Below, piece after piece: positions 1 through 6,788 of a stretch of 10,919 nt of DNA; the first letter of the stretch is position 1, and the number at the start of each line of letters is the position of its first letter. The position numbers were made by a program, and so were the translations under genes. A model generated the notes under the pieces. That model ran no database searches and was not told the DNA's origin. It saw nothing but the letters and a program-made list of their open reading frames with translations. This stretch comes from Chloroflexi bacterium RBG_16_60_22 (lineage in GTDB: Bacteria > Chloroflexota > Dehalococcoidia > Dehalococcoidales > RBG-16-60-22), in the NCBI GenBank assembly GCA_001796935.1, contig MGNX01000031.1, forward strand, positions 5,907 to 16,825, read 5' to 3'.

Positions 1-531
1 GACGACGCCGAGAAGCTGCTGTTGCGCCAGAAGGAGATTTACGATGGGGCCGTCCCCTCCGGGAACTCCATCGCCATGCTGAACCTGCTCCGCCTGGCCC
101 GGCTGACCGCCGACCTCGAGTTGGAGGATAAGGCGGCGGCTATCGGCCGGGCCTTTCACGAAAACGTCAACCACATGCCCTCGGCACACACGCAGATGAT
201 GTCCGCTATTGACTTCGCCGCGGGGCCCTCCTACGAGTTGGTCGTCGCCGGGGAATCCGGGGGCGAGGACACCCGAAAGCTGCTGCGGGCCATCGGTCGC
301 GCCTTCGTCCCCAACAAGGTGGTCATGCTGCTGCCGGCGGAGACGGATTCGCCGGGGATAAAGCGCCTGGCACCGTTCACCGGGCAGATGACGGCATTGG
401 GGGGGAAAGCCACCGCCTACGTCTGCCGCAACTACGCCTGCGAGCTCCCGACGACCGACGTCGGCGACGTGCTGAAGCGGCTCGACGCCGCGCCGCCCCC
501 CCCGATTAGTTCCGGGGAGCGGGGCACTTGA
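1..531 (+). CDS. YyaL/DUF255-family thioredoxin-domain protein, C-terminal part
   Basis: The reading frame is open from base 1, so this is the last 176 residues of a gene that begins upstream; the TTG at 22 is internal. The block EIYDGAVPSGNSIAMLNLLRLARL and the tail motif VCRNYACELPTTD are characteristic of the YyaL/SPATA20 (COG1331) proteins, which are roughly 600-700 residues with an N-terminal thioredoxin-like domain followed by an alpha/alpha six-barrel resembling glycoside hydrolases or epimerases. Only the end of the barrel and the C-terminal alpha/beta tail are present, so the thioredoxin active site cannot be judged. The biochemical function of the family is not established. A run of eight C at 496-503 lies near the 3' end; a length error there would change only the last few residues. 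The stop (TGA 529-531) sits inside a GC-rich inverted repeat that may be a terminator. Confidence 0.85.
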   Translation, partial: DDAEKLLLRQKEIYDGAVPSGNSIAMLNLLRLARLTADLELEDKAAAIGRAFHENVNHMPSAHTQMMSAIDFAAGPSYELVVAGESGGEDTRKLLRAIGRAFVPNKVVMLLPAETDSPGIKRLAPFTGQMTALGGKATAYVCRNYACELPTTDVGDVLKRLDAAPPPPISSGERGT

Positions 532-547
532 CCAGGCAGGCCCCGCT
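518..547 (+). terminator. Possible intrinsic terminator straddling the stop of the YyaL-like gene
   Basis: AGCGGGGC (518-525) and GCCCCGCT (540-547) are a perfect 8-bp inverted repeat around a 14-nt loop that contains the stop codon. The downstream sequence (AGTAATATTTCC) is AT-rich but has no real T-run, so termination would be weak. Its position just before an independent promoter supports an end-of-transcript role. Confidence 0.35.
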
Positions 548-569
548 AGTAATATTTCCCTTCAAGGTG

Positions 570-598
570 TTGACAATCCCCTCTTGATATGCTATTGT
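570..598 (+). promoter_or_regulatory. Sigma-70-type promoter for the Rrf2-cysK-lgt unit
   Basis: A perfect -35 hexamer TTGACA (570-575) is followed after exactly 17 bp by TATTGT (593-598), a 4/6 match to the -10 consensus. The segment is strikingly AT-rich compared with the surrounding coding DNA. It lies 51-79 bp upstream of the ATG of the Rrf2-family gene. The start of transcription would fall near 605. Confidence 0.65.
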
Positions 599-605
599 TT
601 ACTAA

Positions 606-624
606 GTTGTCTTATGAAGTCAAC
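606..624 (+). promoter_or_regulatory. Dyad operator candidate for the Rrf2-family regulator
   Basis: Bases 606-624 read GTTG-T-CTT-ATG-AAG-T-CAAC. This is an inverted repeat in which seven of eight positions per arm pair around a 3-bp centre. It begins 7 bp after the -10 hexamer, so it overlaps the expected transcription start, where a bound dimer would block the promoter. Rrf2 proteins bind DNA as homodimers at such dyads and often autorepress. Assigning this site to the adjacent regulator is an inference from position and symmetry. A looser outer pair, ATTGTT (594-599) with AACAAT (622-627), surrounds it. Confidence 0.5.
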
Positions 625-648
625 AATATTTTTGCGCCGAGGTGAGAT

Positions 649-1092
649 ATGAAGCTTTCTACCCGGACGCGCTACGGAACCCGAGCCCTCCTGGAGCTGG
701 CCCTGCACCGCGGCCAGGAACCGGTCTTCCTGAAAGACATCGCCCGGCAGCAGGAAATTTCCCTCTCTTACCTTGAGCACATCATCTCCCCCCTCATCGC
801 CGGCGGCATCATCCGGAGCACCAAGGGCCCCCGGGGCGGCATCTCGCTGGCACGGAACCCGGAGGACATTAAACTTAGTGAAATCACGCGGCTGCTGGAA
901 GGGTCGGTGGCGCCGGTGGAGTGCGTCAACGACCCGAGCGTATGTACCCGGTCCAGCTCCTGTGCCACGCGGGATGTCTGGACCAGACTTAAAGAGGTGA
1001 TGGACGGAGTCCTGGAGTCCACCACGCTACAGGACCTGGTGGAAAAACAACGCAAGAAAGAACAGCCGGAAACGGCCATGTACTACATATAA
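649..1092 (+). CDS. Rrf2-family transcriptional regulator with Fe-S-type cysteine triad
   Basis: This 147-residue cytosolic DNA-binding protein has the normal length for Rrf2 regulators (IscR, NsrR, CymR). Residues 1-70 form the winged helix-turn-helix: MKLSTRTRYG at the start, a recognition-helix region near ISLSYLEHI, and the wing around STKGPRGGISLA. Residues 92, 99 and 105 are cysteines spaced C-X6-C-X5-C, close to the three IscR cluster ligands (92, 98, 104), so binding of a redox-sensitive Fe-S cluster is likely. The C-terminus is a long helix for dimerisation followed by a charged tail. The ATG at 649 has the SD GAGGTGAG ending a few bases upstream. The gene is preceded by a promoter plus dyad and is 24 bp from cysK, so it probably controls this sulfur-assimilation unit. 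Whether it senses cluster status, cysteine or another signal cannot be told. Confidence 0.9.
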   Translation: MKLSTRTRYGTRALLELALHRGQEPVFLKDIARQQEISLSYLEHIISPLIAGGIIRSTKGPRGGISLARNPEDIKLSEITRLLEGSVAPVECVNDPSVCTRSSSCATRDVWTRLKEVMDGVLESTTLQDLVEKQRKKEQPETAMYYI

Positions 1093-1116
1093 AGATTTAA
1101 AGGAGAAAACGTTAAA

Positions 1117-2130
<1,014 letters not shown>

Positions 2131-2162
2131 CCGATTCGGGAAAATAAACCGGGCGAGGTAAA

Positions 2163-2981
2163 ATGAGGGGTATTGTCATTGATATAAACCCGGTGCTGGT
2201 GCAGGTCGGGGGGTTTGAGCTGCGCTGGTACAGCCTGGCGATACTGGCGGCCGTGGTGGTGGCGGTGGTGATATCTTTCCGCGAGGCCAAAGCCAGGGGA
2301 CTGCCCACCGAGCCGATGTACGGCCTGGTTCCCTGGGTACTTATCGCCGGTGTCATCGGCGCCCGGCTCTTCCACGTCCTCGACCACTGGGACCACTACA
2401 GCCAGGACCCCTTCCAGATACTCCAGTTCCAGCAGGGCGGGCTGGCCATCTGGGGCGCCCTGATAGGGGGGGCCGCGGTTACCATCGTCTACGCCCGGTT
2501 CAAGCACATTCCGCTGGGGGGCCTGCTGGACGCCCTCGTGCCGGCACTGCTGGCCGCCCAGATAATCGGCCGCTTCGGGTGTATCGTCAACGGGGACGCC
2601 TACGGCGGGCCCACCAGCCTGCCCTGGGGCTTCATCTACCTCAACCCCGGCGCCCTGATACCCCCTCACCTCATCGGCATACCCACGCACCCCTACCCCG
2701 TCTATGAGCAGCTCTGGAACGGCCTGGCCCTGGTGCTCGTCTACCGCTTCCGGCGCCACTTCCACCACAGCGGCACGCTCTTCCTGGTCTACCTGGCCCA
2801 CTACTCCATCGTGCGCTTCGTCCTCACCTTCGTGCGGCAGGAGAACGCCCTCCTGGGAGGACTCCAGGAGGCGCAGTTGGTGGCCGTGGCGGGAATAGCG
2901 GTGGCGGCGGCGGCATTCCTTTACCTGACCATCCGGGGTCGGCACGCCCGGGGCGCGGCGAGCGGCGCCAAGTCCCGGTGA
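2163..2981 (+). CDS. lgt: Prolipoprotein diacylglyceryl transferase (Lgt)
   Basis: Integral membrane enzyme that transfers a diacylglyceryl group from phosphatidylglycerol to the lipobox cysteine of prelipoproteins, the first step of lipoprotein maturation. The 272-residue product contains several hydrophobic segments (about residues 20-38, 56-72, 92-110, 120-138, 205-222, 236-256). It carries the Lgt signature IIGRFGCIVNGDAYGG (134-149), in which R137 and N143 correspond to conserved positions and the usual glutamate is aspartate (D145). Also present are HPYPVYEQLWNGL (176-188) and FVLTFVRQENALLG (219-232) with the conserved late arginine R225. The segment QGGLAIWGALIGG (91-103) matches the conserved GG-LIG loop, with W where E. 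coli has histidine. The ATG at 2163 has the SD CGAGGTAA. Its presence in a sulfur unit may be simple operon sharing. Its stop overlaps a promoter-like sequence for the next gene. Confidence 0.95.
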   Translation: MRGIVIDINPVLVQVGGFELRWYSLAILAAVVVAVVISFREAKARGLPTEPMYGLVPWVLIAGVIGARLFHVLDHWDHYSQDPFQILQFQQGGLAIWGALIGGAAVTIVYARFKHIPLGGLLDALVPALLAAQIIGRFGCIVNGDAYGGPTSLPWGFIYLNPGALIPPHLIGIPTHPYPVYEQLWNGLALVLVYRFRRHFHHSGTLFLVYLAHYSIVRFVLTFVRQENALLGGLQEAQLVAVAGIAVAAAAFLYLTIRGRHARGAASGAKSR

Positions 2982-3007
2982 CAGATACCGCCCAAACATG
3001 ATAAACT
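2978..3007 (+). promoter_or_regulatory. Promoter candidate for the homocysteine-gene leader
   Basis: GTGACA (2978-2983, 5/6 to the -35 consensus) and TAAACT (3002-3007, 4/6) are separated by 18 bp. A TG at 2999-3000 supplies an extended -10. It overlaps the lgt stop codon. Transcription would start near 3014 and give a leader of roughly 200 nt before the homocysteine gene. Read-through from lgt could also feed it. Confidence 0.4.
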
Positions 3008-3060
3008 ACTTTGTTGGAGTATGAGCATGAATTGCGACGGGGCCCTAAAAACCAGATACC

Positions 3061-3205
3061 CCGGGGACGCGGACGAAAGAACCTTCTGGAGTCTGTCCCG
3101 GCCGGCGCGCGCCGTGGCGTTGCCACGGGAGGTGATGGCAATGCTATGGGTCATGCGCGTGCCCGCGAGGGCTGGCCGGCCGGAATAATAAATCCAGAAG
3201 GTGAT
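3061..3205 (+). promoter_or_regulatory. Structured 5' leader with Shine-Dalgarno-sequestering pairing (riboswitch-like candidate)
   Basis: The 230-bp gap before the homocysteine gene holds several pairings. First, ACCTTCTGGA (3081-3090) is perfectly complementary to TCCAGAAGGT (3193-3202), which includes much of the SD of the next gene. Second, the 3081-3090 element lies in the 16-nt loop of a local hairpin, GGGAC 3064-3068 with GTCCC 3095-3099 plus GGAC 3071-3074 with GTCT 3091-3094 (one G-U), so pairing to the SD would form a pseudoknot. Third, CCGGCCGGC (3098-3106) can pair with GCCGGCCGG (3175-3183). Fourth, CCGTGGC (3112-3118) and GCCACGG (3122-3128) form a 7-bp hairpin with a GTT loop. 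A short competing pair, CCAGA 3052-3056 with TCTGG 3085-3089, could free the SD. All pairings are read directly; the switching role is inferred. No known riboswitch consensus was recognised. Confidence 0.5.
3141..3188 (+). CDS. Possible 15-residue leader peptide (upstream ORF)
   Basis: An ATG at 3141 opens a 15-codon frame (MLWVMRVPARAGRPE) ending at TAA 3186-3188. It is preceded by GGAGGTGAT (3128-3136), essentially a perfect match to the 16S rRNA 3' end, with 8 nt between the GGAGG core and the ATG. This is a better SD than that of the downstream gene. The stop lies 4 nt before the SD-pairing element (3193-3202), so a ribosome translating or terminating here would open the 3175-3183 stem and could expose the next SD, giving translational coupling. 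An alternative reading is that the SD serves the ATG at 3146, in frame with the downstream gene and adding 22 residues, but that spacing is 13 nt. Translation of this peptide is unproven. Confidence 0.4.
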   Translation: MLWVMRVPARAGRPE

Positions 3206-3211
3206 AAATGC

Positions 3212-4417
3212 ATGAAAACAATCTCAGAAATTAACGAGAAGATAAAAAGGGGACAGGCGGTGGTCGTCACCGCTGAAGAGATACTGGACATCGTCAAGGA
3301 GAAGGGCATCGCCAGAGCGGCCCGGGAGGTTGACGTGGTCACCACCGGGACCTTCGGTCCGATGTGCTCCTCCGGCGCCTACCTGAACGTCGGGCACAGC
3401 AAGCCGCGCATCAAGCTCGGCGGGGGCCGGGTCTATCTCAACGACGTCCCCGCCTATACCGGGTTTGCCGCCGTGGACCTCATGATTGGCTGCACGGCCC
3501 TCCCCGATGACGACCCCAAGAACCGGGCACACCCCGGCGAGTTCATTTACGGCGGCGGCCACGTCATCGAAGAGCTGGTAGCCGGCAAGGACATCCGGCT
3601 GGTCGCCACCGCCTACGGCACGGACTGCTACCCGAGGAAAAAGCTGGAGACCCTGATAAACCTCAAGGACATCAACGAGGCCGTGCTGTTCAATCCCCGC
3701 AACGCCTACCAGAACTACAACGTGGCGGTCAACCTCTCCGATAAGACGATATACACCTACATGGGCGTCCTCAAGCCAAAGCTGGGCAACGCCAACTACT
3801 GCAGCGCCGGGCAGCTCTCCCCGCTGCTCAACGACCCGCTCTACAAGAGCGTCGGCATCGGGACGAGGATATTCCTCGGCGGGGGGACGGGCTACGTCGT
3901 CTGGCAGGGCACCCAGCACAATCCCGGCGTGCCCCGCACCGAGGGCGGCGTGCCCCGGAAACCGGCCGGGACGCTGGCCGTCATCGGCGACCTCAAGCTG
4001 ATGAAGCCGCAGTGGCTCCGCGGCGTCAGTATGCAGGGCTACGGCGCCACCCTCGCGGTGGGTATCGGGCTTCCCATCCCGATAGTCTCCGAGGAGGTCC
4101 TGCGCTACACCACGGTGACGGATGCGGATATCCTGGCGCCCATCGTGGACTACTCCGAGACCTACCCGCAGCGGAAACCGGATAGCCTCGGCGAGGTCAG
4201 CTACGCCCAGCTCAAAACTGGTAAAATAAAGGTGCAGGGCAAGGAGGTCCCCACGGCGTCGTTGTCCAGCTACCCCCGGGCGGTGGAAATCGCCCAGACC
4301 CTGAAACGCTGGATAAAGCAGGGTGAGTTCACCCTGACCGAGGCGGTGGCGCCCCTGCCCGGCGTGGAATCAGGCATTACCTTCAAGAACCTGGAAGACC
4401 GCCCGATAGTGGAATGA
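3212..4417 (+). CDS. Homocysteine biosynthesis protein (DUF39/HcyBio family)
   Basis: This 401-residue cytosolic protein belongs to the family genetically linked in Methanosarcina to sulfhydrylation of aspartate semialdehyde to homocysteine. Family features visible are the start MKTISEINEKI, the VVVTAEE block (17-23), GTFGPMCSSGAYLN (46-59) with C52, the glycine-rich GGGHVIEEL (114-122), C139 in YGTDCYP, GIGTRIFLGGGTGYV (215-229), and C197. C52 and C139 are the best catalytic candidates. Methanogen homologues often carry C-terminal CBS domains and a separate ferredoxin/NIL partner; neither is visible here. I chose the ATG at 3212 because it matches the family start and has AGAAGGTGAT just upstream. 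The frame is open back to 3011, but those 67 codons are arginine/glycine-rich leader sequence. Context with cysK and nifS supports a sulfur role. Regulation by the preceding leader is inferred. Confidence 0.88.
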   Translation: MKTISEINEKIKRGQAVVVTAEEILDIVKEKGIARAAREVDVVTTGTFGPMCSSGAYLNVGHSKPRIKLGGGRVYLNDVPAYTGFAAVDLMIGCTALPDDDPKNRAHPGEFIYGGGHVIEELVAGKDIRLVATAYGTDCYPRKKLETLINLKDINEAVLFNPRNAYQNYNVAVNLSDKTIYTYMGVLKPKLGNANYCSAGQLSPLLNDPLYKSVGIGTRIFLGGGTGYVVWQGTQHNPGVPRTEGGVPRKPAGTLAVIGDLKLMKPQWLRGVSMQGYGATLAVGIGLPIPIVSEEVLRYTTVTDADILAPIVDYSETYPQRKPDSLGEVSYAQLKTGKIKVQGKEVPTASLSSYPRAVEIAQTLKRWIKQGEFTLTEAVAPLPGVESGITFKNLEDRPIVE

Positions 4418-4457
4418 AACCGGGCGCGATAAGATAAAGTACGCGGAGCAGGATAGC

Positions 4458-4493
4458 GGGGTCCGGGGCGGGGCGGTCACGGAGACGGACCCC
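4458..4493 (+). repeat. Inverted repeat in the leader of nifS
   Basis: GGGGTCCG (4458-4465) and CGGACCCC (4486-4493) form a perfect 8-bp stem around a 20-nt G-rich loop. An alternative pairing, CCGGGG (4463-4468) with CCCCGG (4495-4500), is mutually exclusive with it. There is no T-run after it, so it is not a convincing intrinsic terminator. It lies in the 117-bp gap between the homocysteine gene and nifS and could be an RNA processing, stability or leader element. No promoter was identified with confidence in this gap. Confidence 0.45.
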
Positions 4494-4534
4494 TCCCCGG
4501 ATACCAGCCCGGCTGACGGTAACAGAGGTTAGTG

Positions 4535-5701
4535 ATGCGCAGGATATACCTTGATTACGCGGCCACGACGCCGACCCACCCGGATGTCGTCGCGGCCATG
4601 CTCCCCTACTTCACGGAGAACTTCGGCAATCCCTCCACCATCTATTCCTACGGGCAGGAGGCCAGGGGGGCCGTCGAGGAGGCCCGGACCAGCGTGGCCG
4701 CGCTTATCGGCGCCGCCGACGAAGAGATATGTTTCACCAGCGGCGGCACGGAGAGCGATAACTACGCGCTCTGCGGCGTGGCCTTCGCCAACGAGGACCG
4801 GGGCAACCATATCATCACCTCGGTCATCGAACACCACGCCGTGCTGGAGACCTGCAAGTTCCTGGAGACCAGGGGGTTCGGGGTCACCTACCTCCCCGTT
4901 GATAAATACGGCCTGGTCGACCCCGACGACGTGCGGAAGGCCATCACCCCCAGGACGCTGATAGTATCCGTGATGCACGCCAACAACGAGGTCGGCACCA
5001 TCCAGCCGCTGGAAGAAATCAGTAAAATCACGCATGAAGCCGGCGCCTACTTTCACACCGACGCCGTCCAGACGGTCGGGCACATCCCGGTGGACGTCGA
5101 TAAGCTCGGGGTAGACCTGCTATCGATGTCCGCCCACAAGCTCTACGGTCCCAAGGGCATCGGGGCGCTCTATATCCGCAAAGGGACGAGGTTGGCCTCT
5201 TTCCTGCACGGCGGCGAGCAGGAGAAAGGGCGGCGGGCCGGCACCGAGAACGTTCCCGGGATTATCGGGCTGGGCAAAGCCGCCGAAATTACCCGGGCGG
5301 AGCTGGAGTGTGAAGCGCTCCGTTTGACCGGGATTAGAAACAAGCTCATCTCCGGCATCCTGGAAAGCATCGATAATACCAGCCTCAACGGCCACCCGGA
5401 CCGGCGGCTGCCCAACAACGTCAACGTGAGCATCAATTTCGTGGAAGGGGAATCGATACTGCTCAACCTCGACCTGGAGGGCATCTGCGCTTCCACCGGC
5501 TCGGCGTGCAGCTCCGGGAGCCTGGAGGCGTCCCACGTGCTGCTGGCCACTGGCTGTCCCCCGCCGCTGGCCCGCGGCTCGCTGCGCTTTACCATGGGGC
5601 GGGGGACGACGGAACAAGAGGTCGACCGCGTCCTGGCGGTGCTTCCGGGCATCGTGGCCAGGCTGCGGGCGATGTCTCCCCTTCTGAAGAACCGGGGTTA
5701 A
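4535..5701 (+). CDS. nifS: Cysteine desulfurase (NifS/IscS group I)
   Basis: PLP enzyme that removes sulfur from L-cysteine to give alanine and an enzyme-bound persulfide, the donor for Fe-S clusters, thiocofactors and FdhD. The 388-residue protein begins with the typical YLDYAATTP. It has SGGTESDN (69-76), the conserved histidine pair EHHAV (99-103), HANNEVGTIQP (148-158), the Schiff-base lysine K202 in SMSAHKLYGPKG, and the catalytic C325 in STGSACSSGS followed by the long loop typical of group I enzymes. The ATG at 4535 is preferred over the GTG at 4532 because AGAGG at 4524-4528 leaves 6 nt to the ATG and only 3 to the GTG. Spacing of 22 bp to the PurM-like gene, which itself overlaps fdhD, places it in a three-gene unit and suggests it supplies the sulfur FdhD transfers. 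No IscU-type scaffold is visible nearby. Confidence 0.95.
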   Translation: MRRIYLDYAATTPTHPDVVAAMLPYFTENFGNPSTIYSYGQEARGAVEEARTSVAALIGAADEEICFTSGGTESDNYALCGVAFANEDRGNHIITSVIEHHAVLETCKFLETRGFGVTYLPVDKYGLVDPDDVRKAITPRTLIVSVMHANNEVGTIQPLEEISKITHEAGAYFHTDAVQTVGHIPVDVDKLGVDLLSMSAHKLYGPKGIGALYIRKGTRLASFLHGGEQEKGRRAGTENVPGIIGLGKAAEITRAELECEALRLTGIRNKLISGILESIDNTSLNGHPDRRLPNNVNVSINFVEGESILLNLDLEGICASTGSACSSGSLEASHVLLATGCPPPLARGSLRFTMGRGTTEQEVDRVLAVLPGIVARLRAMSPLLKNRG

Positions 5702-5723
5702 GAAGCCCGCGAGGAGAGGAACC

Positions 5724-6788
5724 TTGGCAGTCAACGAGATGCCGGAAATCGGCAAGATATCCCCGGAAATATTCAACGAGCTTATTTTCCCGCGACTGGG
5801 CGCTAAAAGCGATAAGATAATCGTCGGGCCCCAGCACGGCGTCGATGTCGGCATCGCGGAAATCGGGGGCAAGGCGGTGTCCTTCACCACCGACCCCGTT
5901 TTCATCGTGCCGGAGTACGGCTGGGAGCGGGCTGCCTGGTTCGCCATCCACATCATCGCCTCCGATTCCGTCACCAGCGGGCTGCGGCCGAAGTACCTGT
6001 CCATCGACCTCAACCTGCCGATGGAGATGACTAAGGCGCAGCTGGAAACGACCTGGGACATCATCCACCGCGAGTGCGAAAAGATGGGTATCTCCGTGAT
6101 TACCGGCCATACCGCCCGCTACGAGAACTGCCACTACCCGATGGTCGGCGGGGCCACCCTGGTCGGCATCGGGGAACTGGACGAGTACGTTACCCCCCGG
6201 CTCTGCCGCGCCGGCGATAAGATAATCATTACCAAGGGGCCGGCCATCGAGGCCACCGGCATCCTGGCCACCATGTTCCCGGACGTCATCAGGAAAGAAC
6301 TGGGGGCGGCGGTCAGTAAGAAGGCGGAGGAGATATTCTACCAGATGTCCGTGGTGGAGGACGCCTTTACGGCGGTGGAAGTGGGCGTCAGGGAGAACGG
6401 GGTGACTGCCATGCATGACGCCACCGAGTGCGGGGTCTGGGGCGGACTCTACGAGCTGGCGCAGGCTGCCGGCCTGGGTGCCCGGATTGAGAAGGAAAAG
6501 ATAGTCCTCGAGGACGGCGTGGCGGACGTCTGCCGCTTTTTCAACATCGACCCCTATGCCTCGATAAGCGAAGGCACCCTGATTATCGCCGGCAAGGCCC
6601 GCCGCGCCGCCGATATCGTGAAGGCGCTGGAGAAAAAGGGCATCAGGTCTTCCGTCGTCGGGGAGCTGACAGCGCCGGAGAAAGGCATGGTATTGGTGGA
6701 GCGCGGGAAAGAGAAGACACTGAAACACCCCATCGTCGACCCCTTCTGGAGGGCATTTTATGACGCTCTTACGAAATACAAGTCCTGA
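5724..6788 (+). CDS. AIR synthase (PurM/HypE/SelD superfamily)-related protein, function unknown
   Basis: A 354-residue protein with an AIRS N-domain (about 35-150) and AIRS C-domain (about 163-320). These ATP-binding domains are shared by PurM, ThiL, SelD and HypE. Visible marks are D41 and D57 (GVDVG, TTDP), which fit the acidic Mg-ATP positions, glycine motifs ITGHT and MVGGATLVG (126-148), and MHDATECGVWGGLYELA (230-246), matching the HypE/SelD second half. It is not a normal HypE: the C-terminus ends KYKS and lacks the terminal cysteine motif needed for thiocarboxamide transfer. No SelD-type Cys/Sec active-site loop is seen near the N-terminus. The TTG at 5724 is chosen because AGGAG (5712-5716) lies 7 nt upstream; ATG 5739 is the alternative. 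It sits between nifS and fdhD and overlaps the latter, suggesting a role in sulfur handling or formate dehydrogenase maturation. Substrate unknown. Confidence 0.8.
   Translation: MAVNEMPEIGKISPEIFNELIFPRLGAKSDKIIVGPQHGVDVGIAEIGGKAVSFTTDPVFIVPEYGWERAAWFAIHIIASDSVTSGLRPKYLSIDLNLPMEMTKAQLETTWDIIHRECEKMGISVITGHTARYENCHYPMVGGATLVGIGELDEYVTPRLCRAGDKIIITKGPAIEATGILATMFPDVIRKELGAAVSKKAEEIFYQMSVVEDAFTAVEVGVRENGVTAMHDATECGVWGGLYELAQAAGLGARIEKEKIVLEDGVADVCRFFNIDPYASISEGTLIIAGKARRAADIVKALEKKGIRSSVVGELTAPEKGMVLVERGKEKTLKHPIVDPFWRAFYDALTKYKS

Noticed and set aside
3148..3184. SAM-IV riboswitch-like words (GGTCATG, GCTGGCCGGC)
   Set aside because: The words recall the SAM-IV core, but the AACC after the second word and all downstream stems are missing, since the gene begins about 28 nt later. 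Similarity is probably due to GC-rich composition.
3011..3211. In-frame 67-codon N-terminal extension of the homocysteine protein
   Set aside because: The frame is open back to 3011, but the extension is arginine/glycine-rich, lies in structured leader DNA, and the family's conserved start is at 3212 with its own SD. ATG 3146 remains a minor alternative.
5724..6788. Calling this gene hypE or selD
   Set aside because: The C-terminal cysteine tail of HypE is absent, no Cys/Sec active-site loop of SelD is seen, and there are no other hyp genes nearby.
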